Below, in pieces: positions 26,830 through 34,469 of a stretch of 37,078 bases of DNA. A model generated the notes under the pieces. The model did no database searches. It was given only the letters and a program-made list of their open reading frames with translations, and had not been told where the DNA came from. Position 1 is the stretch's first letter. Every line of letters begins with the position of its first letter. The DNA is from Phaeocystidibacter luteus (GTDB lineage: Bacteria; Bacteroidota; Bacteroidia; Flavobacteriales; Schleiferiaceae), in contig NZ_WBVO01000016.1 of the NCBI RefSeq assembly GCF_008933115.1, positions 1 to 37,078 on the forward strand, in the 5' to 3' direction. Made by a program: the position numbers and the translations under genes.

Positions 26830-29223
26830 ATGTCTGTAAAGGCACTTAAATTCCTCCTACTGTTTCTTCTTCCAAGCTCCGTGCTATTTGGACAAGAAAC
26901 GCCCGACTCACTTGCGACGATTAAAACCGATGAAGTTTCGTTAAACATTCGTGAAGAGTTGGACGAATCTCAGGAATCGCTCATTGCCATTCAGGAATTC
27001 TGGAGAACTCAAAAATCGGCCAAAGCCATTCGAGAAGGCAAGGAAGAGGTCTTTCAATTGGCACTCCCTCTGGTAGTTGACTCAGCTGCAATCGGTGATA
27101 CTACTTTGTCTATCTGGGAATTGGAAAGGTGGATGGAGAGCATCAATTCCGTAAAGCAGTTGATCAAATCGTACACGGTTCTGATCGATAATGATGTAGA
27201 TACGCTTCGCTTTTACCACGACAAGCTCAAAGGTGAATCCGAAGGATGGCGACTCGAAGAAGCCGCTCACAGCACAGATTCAGCCTTATACTTCGTTTGG
27301 GAAGAACAGATCAGCAGCATTCAGGCCCAGCTTCAAAAAGAGACAAAACGGGTTCTCGATTCCATCAACCGACTCTCCGAAAGCGAAACCGAATTGTACG
27401 AACTCGTTCAAGATCTGAATGAGACGGACAACCTACTCAAGACCATTCACGAGAGCGATATCTATCACGTTATTCGGAAAGACCTACCACCGCTTTGGTC
27501 GAAGGAAGCTCGGGAAGTGAGCAAGTACCAGTTGGTGGGAAACTGGGGTATGTGGTGGAAGGAAATACGGGTGTATTCAAAGTTTAGCGGTCATTATTTC
27601 ATTCGAATTTCGCTTTCGATTCTCATCGCGACGTTAATTCTCATATTCCTAAAGAGATACGGAAGGAGACACCGATGGCTCAATAGTGCGCAGCGCTTCA
27701 AAGTGCTGATGGCCTGGTTGTACCTGCCACTTGCAAGTGCCATACTCATCACAGTATTCATCAACCGATACATCTTCATGGACGGTTTAGATGAGTCGGT
27801 TTCCAAGCCTGGAATGCTCAACAAGTTTGAGTCGATGATGGGCTATACGGCGATGATGCTCATCGTGTGGCGCAATGTGGCATCCCGACTACGTGGGTTC
27901 CTCCTCTTCCCTTTGATTTTCTTTGTGATTGACGCCTTCATCATCAGCCTACTGGGTGTTTCGTTTGAAGGTCGCGTTGCCTTACTTATCGAAACTGCCG
28001 CGGTATTTATTGGTATTGGTTTCATTATTAGAAAACTGCGCAGAACCCATGCGGTAAGGACGAGGAAATGGTACGGTCCAGTGATATTCCTCCTGGTTGC
28101 CATTATGGGTTTTGAGGTGGTTGCGGCGATTACCATCATTAGCGGAAACTTCTCGCTGTCCCGGATCATGACCTTCGGCTCATTCTATGTTTTGGGAATG
28201 GGGATTATCATCTACTTCATCAACCTCAGCATTCCGCGTTTCTTCCAGGCGCTCGTTTCGAGCCCGTTTGGCAAGCGCACACACATCGTGCGTGAATTTT
28301 TAGGTGATAACTTAAGGCCGATCACGTTGCTCGTGCAGTATTACCTGCTTATTATCTGGCTCATTGGTTTGGCGAATCAGCTCAACTTTGGACAGCAAAT
28401 TCTCGAATTCCTCAAGGTCATTTGGAACTACCGATTCGATACTGGAGATATTTCCATATCGGTAAGTAGCATCGTCGAATTCTTGATAGTGCTTGGCATT
28501 GTATACTTCGTCGCACAGTTCCTTCAGGTGATTGTCAGGGATGAAGTTGCAGGCAGGTTGACCAAAAAGAAAGGGCTTCCGATGGCTTATGGGGTCATCA
28601 CGAAGTACGTTGTATTCTTTGTGGGATTTTTAGCAGCGGCCTCTGTACTTGGAATACCGCTAGACCGATTGAGCTTTGTGCTAGGCGCCTTAGGTGTAGG
28701 TATTGGTTTTGGCCTCCAAGCTGTGGTTGGAAACTTCATTGCCGGCATTATCATCTTGTTTGAGCGACCAATGCGCGTTGGTGACATCATTCGCATTGGC
28801 ACGCAAGAGGGAGAGGTCAAGGAAATTGGCGCCAGGGCCGTTCGAATCAGGCTTTGGGAAGGAGCAGAAGTGCTGGTTCCGAACTACGACATCATGACAA
28901 AGAACGTCACCAACTGGACGCTCAACGACAGTTTCAGAAGAATCGAGGCCTTTTTCCCAGTCCACCCTGAGGCACCAATTGAAGACGTGCTTGACATCAT
29001 GAGAACGACGGCCCAAGAAATCGAAGGTGTCGTAACAGAACCTGCGCCGGTTGTTCAGTTCAAAGGCGTGGAAAACTCGCACGCCAGCTATCGTTGTTTA
29101 CTCTGGATCACGGAGGACATCCTGCGCATCGACTCGGAGTTCCGAACCAAGGTGTATGAGAAACTGGAGGAGAAGGGATGGAATATGAAGGAGGTGAGGG
29201 TGGTGCTTCGCGAAAAGGAATAA
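26830..29223 (+). CDS. Large MscS-family mechanosensitive channel
   Basis: A 797-residue mechanosensitive channel of small conductance. A signal peptide (1-21, SSVLFGQ) precedes a periplasmic helical region (about 30-240) with coiled-coil character. Several membrane helices follow (about 256-275, 293-312, 335-400, 415-470, 495-520, 545-570 and 590-610). The pore-lining helix and the MscS core come next: LGALGVGIGFGLQAVVGNFIAGIIILFERP (about 618-647), then VGDIIRIGTQEGEVKEIGARAVRIR and VPNYDIMTKNVTNW. The C-terminal cytoplasmic alpha/beta domain runs to residue 797. The gene opens tension-gated release of solutes during osmotic downshock. It is transcribed away from the metal operon, and the hairpin array starts directly after its stop codon. 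Confidence 0.9.
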   Translation: MSVKALKFLLLFLLPSSVLFGQETPDSLATIKTDEVSLNIREELDESQESLIAIQEFWRTQKSAKAIREGKEEVFQLALPLVVDSAAIGDTTLSIWELERWMESINSVKQLIKSYTVLIDNDVDTLRFYHDKLKGESEGWRLEEAAHSTDSALYFVWEEQISSIQAQLQKETKRVLDSINRLSESETELYELVQDLNETDNLLKTIHESDIYHVIRKDLPPLWSKEAREVSKYQLVGNWGMWWKEIRVYSKFSGHYFIRISLSILIATLILIFLKRYGRRHRWLNSAQRFKVLMAWLYLPLASAILITVFINRYIFMDGLDESVSKPGMLNKFESMMGYTAMMLIVWRNVASRLRGFLLFPLIFFVIDAFIISLLGVSFEGRVALLIETAAVFIGIGFIIRKLRRTHAVRTRKWYGPVIFLLVAIMGFEVVAAITIISGNFSLSRIMTFGSFYVLGMGIIIYFINLSIPRFFQALVSSPFGKRTHIVREFLGDNLRPITLLVQYYLLIIWLIGLANQLNFGQQILEFLKVIWNYRFDTGDISISVSSIVEFLIVLGIVYFVAQFLQVIVRDEVAGRLTKKKGLPMAYGVITKYVVFFVGFLAAASVLGIPLDRLSFVLGALGVGIGFGLQAVVGNFIAGIIILFERPMRVGDIIRIGTQEGEVKEIGARAVRIRLWEGAEVLVPNYDIMTKNVTNWTLNDSFRRIEAFFPVHPEAPIEDVLDIMRTTAQEIEGVVTEPAPVVQFKGVENSHASYRCLLWITEDILRIDSEFRTKVYEKLEEKGWNMKEVRVVLREKE

Positions 29224-29421
29224 GACGCTTCGCGTAAGACGGCTAGCGCCGTAAATCCTCCGCCAGCCGGCGGAATAAAGGCACTTCGTGCAAGATGGCG
29301 GAGCCATAAGGGAGCTGCGCTCCAAGTCCTCCGCCGCTGGCAGAGGAAAGGAGCTCCGCTCAAGGCACTGCGTGCAAGGACGACTTGGTCGCAAGTCCAC
29401 CGCCGATTGGGGTAGGCAAGG
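29224..29421 (+). repeat. Minihairpin array 1, AAG-oriented part
   Basis: About ten short palindromes in 200 bp directly after the mscS stop, with linkers of the form AAG, AAGTCC or AAGG. Examples: ACGGC-TAGC-GCCGT, CCGCC-AGCC-GGCGG, GCAC-TTC-GTGC, TGGC-GGA-GCCA, GGAGC-TGC-GCTCC and GCAC-TGC-GTGC. Positions 29281-29421 align without gaps to 33121-33261 (offset 3840). Confidence 0.85.
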
Positions 29422-29534
29422 TAGCTATCAATACAAGGGAAGGCATCAAACTCCGCCAAAGGGAAAATTACTTCCAGTTGACGTACGTTAGCGCTATACT
29501 TAGTTGACTCATCACACTAGGTCTTCCACCGCCT

Positions 29535-29895
29535 ATCCTTATGCGAAGCATCTTTCTTCTGTCAGCGACAGAAGACTTACGACGAAGTCGCCCTTGCACG
29601 CAGTGCCTTGTGTGAAGCACAAAAAAAGAGAACCCGCGTCCCTTAAACACGAGTCCTCTCCAAGTACAACCAACCCTTGATTTGTTACCCTCAATCGCCT
29701 ACCACATTGAGCAAATCCTATCGCTAAAGGCGGCTATCTTCTCTTGTGGGGTGAGGTCTTTCCCCACCTGCTAGCGTGGATCCTTTCAAGCCCTAGCGGG
29801 ACCCTTTCATCCGCCGCAGGCGGAGGACTTGCACGTAGTGCCTTTCTTCCGCCGGCTGGCGGAGGACTTACGGCGCTAGCCGTCCTTACACCACC
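29535..29895 (-). repeat. Minihairpin array 1, CTT-oriented part
   Basis: Sparser than the other CTT halves. At 29535-29620: ATGC-GAA-GCAT, TCTTCTGTC-AGC-GACAGAAGA (9-bp stem), ACGACGAAGTCG and GCAC-GCA-GTGC. At 29810-29895: CCGCCGCAGGCGG, GCACGTAGTGC, CCGCC-GGCT-GGCGG and ACGGC-GCTA-GCCGT. The middle part (29660-29800) has no clear array, and 29430-29535 is unassigned. On the minus strand the right part lies in the 3' untranslated region of the RskA-like lipoprotein gene. Confidence 0.75.
29621..29659 (-). terminator. Rho-independent terminator downstream of the RskA-like lipoprotein gene
   Basis: Minus-strand stem of 13 bp (AGAGGACTCGTGT pairing with ACGCGGGTTCTCT, several G-U pairs), loop TTAAGGG, followed by seven T. 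It lies about 250 nt past the stop at 29907, so the transcript would include part of the hairpin array. Confidence 0.7.
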
Positions 29896-29906
29896 GGTGT
29901 TTTTAC

Positions 29907-30791
29907 CTATCTCCTAACCTCCCCTACCGGGAAGTTCATTCCCACCTGATTCATAAGTGGGTATAGCTCGTGTACGTTTGTCGGGTTCGGGGTGCTACCG
30001 AAAAGTGGCTTAAACATGAATGGCGCTGGACTATTGTCAGGCACAGGTTCGATTGAGATTACAATCGGCGCGCCCGTTAGGTCTGTTGGGAAAGTCAATC
30101 CCATAGGTGCATTCATAATGAAGTCTTCACCTGGGAATGGAGGTCCACTAGCATCGGTACCGCTGAACATTCCTGAGGCGTCGGCACCAGAAACACTCGT
30201 AAATGTACCCGTGCTTACAGGTGTACCGTTGATTACTGCCCAACCTTCGTACGCCCAGTTTGCAGGCAAGTCAGGTAGAGTTAGAGATGGAGCGCCCGCC
30301 ATTGGATCTACGAACCAAACGCCGCTCAACTCATCGTTCATGTCGGTTGTGGTTGGGGTGGCCAAGATAAACTCGCCGCTTGCGGTTAAGAGATCTTCAC
30401 CTAGAGCCGCCATGTGGTCGGCTGAAATGCTTGCTGTGTTATTGTTGAAGGCGCCACCAATAATTTTGATGTGGCTTGGAGCTGGATCTGCATCTGGATA
30501 AGGTTCGAGAGTGAGCACGAAATCGGTGGCACTCTCCAAATCGCTGTTTGCAACGCTAAACGAGTTCTGAGAGAGCTCACCGTTTCCATCAACTTCAAAC
30601 AAGCCAGTTGATACAGGTGAACCGTCTACGATAATCCATCCTTCATAGCGTTCGTTGGCCGCGTTTGGCTCAAGATTTTGAACGCTGATGGAGAGGTTTC
30701 CATTCGGGTTTGGTGTTGGATCTTCTTCTTCAGTACAAGCCACAATCGCTAGTGAAAGCGCCGGGATTGCCATCCATTTTGAAATAGTCAT
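29907..30791 (-). CDS. Lipoprotein with two RskA-like (anti-sigma-K C-terminal) repeats
   Basis: A 294-residue lipoprotein: signal peptide MTISKWMAIPALSLAIVAC with lipobox Cys19, an acidic linker (TEEEDPTPNPNG), then two copies of a domain of about 110 residues. Each begins YEGWxxxxGxPVSTGxF (about residues 48 and 175) and contains a strand such as FVLTLEPYPDADPAPSHIKI or VISIEPVPDNSPAPFMFKP. This pattern is that of the extracytoplasmic domain of RskA-type anti-sigma factors, here without a transmembrane helix or cytosolic sigma-binding part. It may therefore be a free sensor or binding domain. It lies 87 nt downstream of the histidine kinase gene on the same strand, with its own upstream motif similar to repeats before the regulator gene. 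Confidence 0.75.
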   Translation of the reverse strand: MTISKWMAIPALSLAIVACTEEEDPTPNPNGNLSISVQNLEPNAANERYEGWIIVDGSPVSTGLFEVDGNGELSQNSFSVANSDLESATDFVLTLEPYPDADPAPSHIKIIGGAFNNNTASISADHMAALGEDLLTASGEFILATPTTTDMNDELSGVWFVDPMAGAPSLTLPDLPANWAYEGWAVINGTPVSTGTFTSVSGADASGMFSGTDASGPPFPGEDFIMNAPMGLTFPTDLTGAPIVISIEPVPDNSPAPFMFKPLFGSTPNPTNVHELYPLMNQVGMNFPVGEVRR

Positions 30792-30837
30792 GATGATTAG
30801 TTTTAGAATTTCTTACACTCCAAAAATCATCACACCA

Positions 30838-30877
30838 AATCACGACGGTCTCACATAGAAATAACGTTTTCGTGATA
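30838..30877. promoter_or_regulatory. Inverted TATCACGAA-like motif upstream of the RskA-like lipoprotein gene
   Basis: AATCACGACGG (30838-30848, plus strand) and TATCACGAAAACG (30877-30865, minus strand) form an imperfect inverted repeat about 47 nt upstream of the start at 30791. The second site matches TATCACGGAAG, found upstream of the response regulator gene, at 9 of 11 positions. A shared binding site is an inference. Confidence 0.35.
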
Positions 30878-30878
30878 A

Positions 30879-32333
30879 CTAGCTGGCCAACGGAAGTGTA
30901 AACGCGAAAGAGGTGCCAGTGGCGTCGCTTTCAACCGCTATTCGAGCCTCGTGAACGTCTAGGATTTTCTTTACGATGGCCAAGCCCAAGCCCGCTCCTT
31001 TGTTGGTCCCCGTTTGATCTTTCTTGTAGTATCTATCGAACAGATTCGGGATATCTTCCTGCGGAATTTCGCTCCCCGTATTGTGAATGGTAACCTCCAC
31101 TCCACCTGAAACGCTAGCCGCCTTCACATCAATGTGACCACTTTCTGGGGTGAACTTGATCGCATTTTCCAACAAGTTCTGAATGACCCGTTGAATCATA
31201 TCTAGATCTGCGTTTACTTTCGGAAGGTTCTCCGGCAGCACATAACTGAGGTCGATGTTCTTTTCCTTGGCTATAATGCTGAATTCGTCAGTCGTACTCG
31301 TGAGCGATTCATCAATTTTCACCGCACTTCGCTTCATTTCAACCTGATTGCTCTCCAACTTCGACAATTCAAATAGGTCGTTTACCAGTTTTTGAAGACG
31401 TTCGGAACTTCGCAATGCGATGGACAAATACTTCTCGCGATCTTCGGCAGACAAATCATCATTCTTGATGTGGAGTGTTTCCAAATATCCGTGGATAACC
31501 GCCATCGGGCTGCGGATGTCGTGCGAGACATTCGCAATAAGCTCTCTCCGAAGGGCATCGACTTGCTTCAGCTCATCCATGTTGTGAAGAAGTGTATCAG
31601 CCATTTGATTGAAGGTGCGACCTACGAGTGCGAGTTCATCATTCTTCTTCACAGGAATTCTCGCATGCATATCTCCCTCCTGAAACTGACGAATGGTTTG
31701 GATAATCACGCGAAGATTCTTGGTGAGGAGGAAGATCAATACGCCGCCTATGACAAGGGCGATGAGTAGAATAAAGGTGAATGTGATTACTCCGTTGCGG
31801 ATGAAGTAGCTGGACAGTAGCGCTTCGGTGAGCGAGCTGTACTGTTCGCTTGCTAGAACCATGTAAACATAGCCTTCGAGCTCATCGCCGTTCATCACTT
31901 CTGCAACCGAAAAGATAGTTCCTTCGCCAGGGTTGCGAGGGTCTTCACCGAGAATGAGCGACGATCTATCTGACGTTAGGAAATCCTCAATGGGGGCTAG
32001 GTCTACATTTCCGAGACGCACTTCTTTCTCGAGCACTACGTGGGATAGAATCTCGCCGTTGGGACTTAGCAAATAGACCTCGAGATTCGGGTTTACTGCC
32101 ATCATGGAGTGCATGATTTTACCCAGGGCCTCTTCGTTTACCTCGCCGTTGATAAAAGGCTGCACTTCGATGAGCATGTGCTCGGCAACATGCGAGTGCA
32201 ATTGTTGAGTTGTTTCTTGATAGTACTTCCGGGCCGAGGAGGTGGTAATCATCACGTTGACGACGCCAATGATGGTGAGTAGGAGCAACATTACGCCTAC
32301 AATCCTCCACATGAGTGTATTCTTGAACTTCAT
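30879..32333 (-). CDS. Sensor histidine kinase, two-component system
   Basis: A 484-residue inner-membrane kinase. TM1 at about 10-30, a periplasmic sensor domain at about 31-178 with a PAS-like part (NLEVYLLSPNGEILSHVV), TM2 at about 181-204, and a HAMP linker. The dimerisation and phosphoacceptor domain has His271 in ANVSHDIRSPMAVIHGYLETL, and the HATPase domain shows NLLENAIKF (N box), HNTGSEIP and KGAGLGLAIVKK. It should autophosphorylate His271 and pass the phosphate to the regulator encoded immediately upstream. Its ATG overlaps the last base of nothing more than the regulator's stop (shared T at 32333), so they are translationally coupled. The Met at 32333 was chosen because TM1 starts right after it. 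Confidence 0.92.
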   Translation of the reverse strand: MKFKNTLMWRIVGVMLLLLTIIGVVNVMITTSSARKYYQETTQQLHSHVAEHMLIEVQPFINGEVNEEALGKIMHSMMAVNPNLEVYLLSPNGEILSHVVLEKEVRLGNVDLAPIEDFLTSDRSSLILGEDPRNPGEGTIFSVAEVMNGDELEGYVYMVLASEQYSSLTEALLSSYFIRNGVITFTFILLIALVIGGVLIFLLTKNLRVIIQTIRQFQEGDMHARIPVKKNDELALVGRTFNQMADTLLHNMDELKQVDALRRELIANVSHDIRSPMAVIHGYLETLHIKNDDLSAEDREKYLSIALRSSERLQKLVNDLFELSKLESNQVEMKRSAVKIDESLTSTTDEFSIIAKEKNIDLSYVLPENLPKVNADLDMIQRVIQNLLENAIKFTPESGHIDVKAASVSGGVEVTIHNTGSEIPQEDIPNLFDRYYKKDQTGTNKGAGLGLAIVKKILDVHEARIAVESDATGTSFAFTLPLAS

Positions 32334-33034
32334 TATGCTATTTCTTCGTTGAAACGATAACCTACGCCCCACGTTGTGAGGATGTATTTTGGTGCCTTGT
32401 CGTTGGGTTCAATTTTGGCTCTCAAGCGATTCACGTGTGAATTCACCGTATGCTCATACCCTTGAAACTCGTAGCCCCAAATGGTAGAGAGCAATTCCTC
32501 TCGGCTAAAACTCCTTCCGGGATTTTCGGCAAGTAATTGGAGCAATTGAAACTCTTTGGGTGTGAGTTCAATTCTGCTTTCGCCGAGTTGGACTTTGCGG
32601 CGTTCGGTATCGATGTGAATATCCCCGTACTCGAGCGTTTTTGCTTTTGTGTCCCTGTTTTCATTCCACGATTCATTCCTGCGGAGAATCGCTTTCACCC
32701 TTGCGATGAACTCCCGAATCCCGAAGGGCTTGGTCATATAATCGTCGGCCCCAGATTCAAGTCCGAGTACTTTATCAAACTCCTCCGACTTTGCGGTGAG
32801 CATAAGAATCGGTGTGAAGTTATCGAGTGCTCGAAGCTTCTGACAAACTTGAAGTCCGTCCATTTTCGGTATCATCAAATCCAGAATAATGAGATCGAAA
32901 TGTTGCGATTGGGCAAGGTCGAACCCCGTTTGGCCGTCCATAGCTTTGGTAACTTCCACATTCAGATCATCTAGATGAATCGAAATCAGATCGATGATAT
33001 CTGCATCATCCTCTACAATTAGCACTCTACTCAT
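32333..33034 (-). CDS. OmpR/PhoB-family response regulator
   Basis: A 233-residue DNA-binding response regulator. The receiver domain (1-120) has Asp9 and Asp10, the phosphorylation site Asp52 (LIILDLMIPKMDG), Thr80 and Lys102. The C-terminal winged helix (about 135-230) has IELTPKEFQLLQLLAENPG, FSREELLSTIWGYEF and HTVNSHVNRLRAKIE, typical of OmpR-type domains. It is the first gene of a two-gene unit with the kinase. The start MSRVLIVEDD is chosen over an upstream Met at 33055. Upstream sit a perfect -7 box (TACCTTTG) and three 11-bp direct repeats, the normal binding format of this family, suggesting autoregulation. Confidence 0.93.
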   Translation of the reverse strand: MSRVLIVEDDADIIDLISIHLDDLNVEVTKAMDGQTGFDLAQSQHFDLIILDLMIPKMDGLQVCQKLRALDNFTPILMLTAKSEEFDKVLGLESGADDYMTKPFGIREFIARVKAILRRNESWNENRDTKAKTLEYGDIHIDTERRKVQLGESRIELTPKEFQLLQLLAENPGRSFSREELLSTIWGYEFQGYEHTVNSHVNRLRAKIEPNDKAPKYILTTWGVGYRFNEEIA

Positions 33035-33052
33035 AACGTATAGCTTGATTTT

Positions 33053-33091
33053 CAAAGGTATTCGTGAAGTATCACGGAAGTGTCACGGAGG
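33053..33091 (-). promoter_or_regulatory. Promoter box and three 11-bp direct repeats before the response regulator
   Basis: The minus strand has TACCTTTG (33060-33053), an exact TAnnTTTG match 18 nt before the ATG at 33034. Overlapping and upstream of it, read on the plus strand, three adjacent 11-mers run from 33059 to 33091, best represented by TATCACGGAAG (33070-33080); the neighbours are TATTCGTGAAG and TGTCACGGAGG. Direct repeats at an 11-bp period are typical of PhoB/OmpR-family sites. Confidence 0.5.
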
Positions 33092-33104
33092 TAGACGGGG
33101 GAGG

Positions 33105-33262
33105 TGGGGGAACCTTAAATGCACTTCGTGCAAAATGGCTGAGCCATAAGGGAGCTGCGCTCCAAGTCCTCCGCCGCTGGCAGAGGAAAGGAGCTTCGCT
33201 CAAGGCACTGCGTGCAAGGGCGACTTCGTCGCAAGTCCACCGCCGATTGGCGACGGAAAGAT
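33105..33262 (+). repeat. Minihairpin array 2, AAG-oriented part
   Basis: Palindromes such as GCAC-TTC-GTGC, TGGC-TGA-GCCA, GGAGC-TGC-GCTCC, GAGC-TTC-GCTC, GCAC-TGC-GTGC, GCGAC-TTC-GTCGC and CCGCC-GATT-GGCG, joined by AAG-type linkers. Nearly the same as 29281-29421 without gaps for about 140 bp. Confidence 0.9.
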
Positions 33263-33275
33263 GGCTGAAGCTTTA

Positions 33276-33700
33276 ACTCTTACGCGCAGCGTCTTACGGC
33301 GATAGCCGTCTTTCCGACGTCAGGAGGACTTGAGCGCAGCTCTCTTACGACGACAGTCGTCTTTCCGCCAACTGGCGGACTTTCCGCCGGCAGGCGGACT
33401 TACGCGAAGCGTCTTTCGACGACAGTCGTCTTTCCGACGTCAGGAGGACTTGAGCGCAGCTCCCTTACGACGACAGTCGTCTTTCCGACGATAGGAGGAC
33501 TTGAGCGCAGCTCCCTTACGGCAGTAGCCGTCTTTCCGACGATAGGAGGACTTGAGCGCAGCTCCCTTACGACGACAGTCGTCTTTCCGCCGGCAGGCGG
33601 ACTTGCACGAAGTGCTTTTCCGACGTCAGGAGGACTTACGCGCAGCGTCTTACGGCATTAGCCGTCTTTCCGCCGGCAGGCGGACCTTTGCGAAGCACCC
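33276..33700 (-). repeat. Minihairpin array 2, CTT-oriented part (about 24 hairpins)
   Basis: Three hairpin classes alternate: C-class of 14 nt (CCGCC-GGCA-GGCGG, or CCGAC-GTCA-GGAGG with a tandem G/A mismatch), 11-nt triloops (GAGC-GCA-GCTC, ACGC-GAA-GCGT, GCAC-GAA-GTGC), and T-class of 14 nt (ACGGC-GATA-GCCGT, ACGAC-GACA-GTCGT). Linkers are ACTT after C-class, CTT-type after triloops and CTTTC or CTTT after T-class. The order C, triloop, T repeats about seven times with few exceptions. Confidence 0.9.
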
Positions 33701-33757
33701 CCATCTATCCCCCCATAGACTTAACCAATATCACTTCCCCTCGAACATTACATACCT

Positions 33758-33765
33758 TACATTTG
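33758..33765 (+). promoter_or_regulatory. -7 box of the superoxide dismutase gene
   Basis: TACATTTG is an exact match to TAnnTTTG, 40 nt before the ATG at 33806. The region 19 nt upstream (TTCC) is a weak -33 box. Expected transcript start is near 33770. Confidence 0.45.
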
Positions 33766-33805
33766 TACTACTTGATAGAAGTTAAACCTCTAAATAGACA
33801 AACCC

Positions 33806-34411
33806 ATGGCATTTGAATTACCAGATCTTCCATATGCGTACGACGCACTAGAACCACATATTGATGCACGTACGATGGAAATTCACCACAGCAAGCACCA
33901 CGCTGGATACACATCGAAGTTGAACGCTGCTATTGAAGGCACGGATATGGCCGGAAAGAGCATTGAAGACTTGTTGGCTAACCATAGCGATAACGGTGCA
34001 ATTCGCAACAACGGTGGTGGATATTACAACCACAACCTTTTCTGGACGGTAATGAGTCCGAACGGTGGTGGCGCCCCAACAGGTGCAGTGGCTGATGCGA
34101 TTAACGAAGCATACGGTTCATACGACAAGTTCAAGGAAGCATTCTCAAACGCCGCAGCTACTCGCTTCGGATCAGGTTGGGCATGGCTTTGCGTACACCC
34201 AGGTGGTAAAGTAGAAGTATGCAGCTCTGCAAACCAAGACAACCCGCTTATGCCAAACGAAGGTTGCGGTGGCACGCCAATCCTTGGTCTCGACGTATGG
34301 GAGCACGCATACTACCTCAACTATCAAAACCGTCGCCCAGATTACATCTCAGCGTTCTTTAACGTGATTAACTGGGATGAGGTTAATAGGAGGTATGAGG
34401 CTGGGAAGTAA
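33806..34411 (+). CDS. Superoxide dismutase, Mn/Fe family
   Basis: A 201-residue cytosolic enzyme (no signal peptide) that dismutates superoxide to oxygen and peroxide. The metal ligands are all present: His27 (MEIHHSKHH), His76 (YYNHNLFW), Asp163 and His167 ([20 protein letters not shown]). Length and order fit the family exactly. Gln144 in ANQDNPLMP is the position of the outer-sphere Gln in Mn-type enzymes, which favours Mn; Fe or mixed use is known in Bacteroidota, so I do not fix a gene symbol. It lies between two hairpin arrays, has its own promoter box and a strong terminator, and is therefore monocistronic. Confidence 0.95.
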   Translation: MAFELPDLPYAYDALEPHIDARTMEIHHSKHHAGYTSKLNAAIEGTDMAGKSIEDLLANHSDNGAIRNNGGGYYNHNLFWTVMSPNGGGAPTGAVADAINEAYGSYDKFKEAFSNAAATRFGSGWAWLCVHPGGKVEVCSSANQDNPLMPNEGCGGTPILGLDVWEHAYYLNYQNRRPDYISAFFNVINWDEVNRRYEAGK

Positions 34412-34433
34412 AAAAACAGCTGAATAGATTTTG

Positions 34434-34466
34434 AAGGGAGGACGAAAGTTCTCCCTTTGTTTTTTT
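34434..34466 (+). terminator. Rho-independent terminator of the superoxide dismutase gene
   Basis: Stem AAGGGAGGAC / GTTCTCCCTT (10 bp, one G-U) with GAAA tetraloop, followed by TG and seven T. It lies 22 nt after the stop codon. Confidence 0.88.
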
Positions 34467-34469
34467 CAA

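Noticed and set aside
29224-29421. Series of rho-independent terminators after mscS
   Set aside because: The hairpins lack T runs and the same array type also occurs upstream of genes.
33276-33700. CRISPR array
   Set aside because: There is no constant direct repeat with unique spacers, the repeating pieces are themselves palindromes of several kinds, and no cas gene is nearby.
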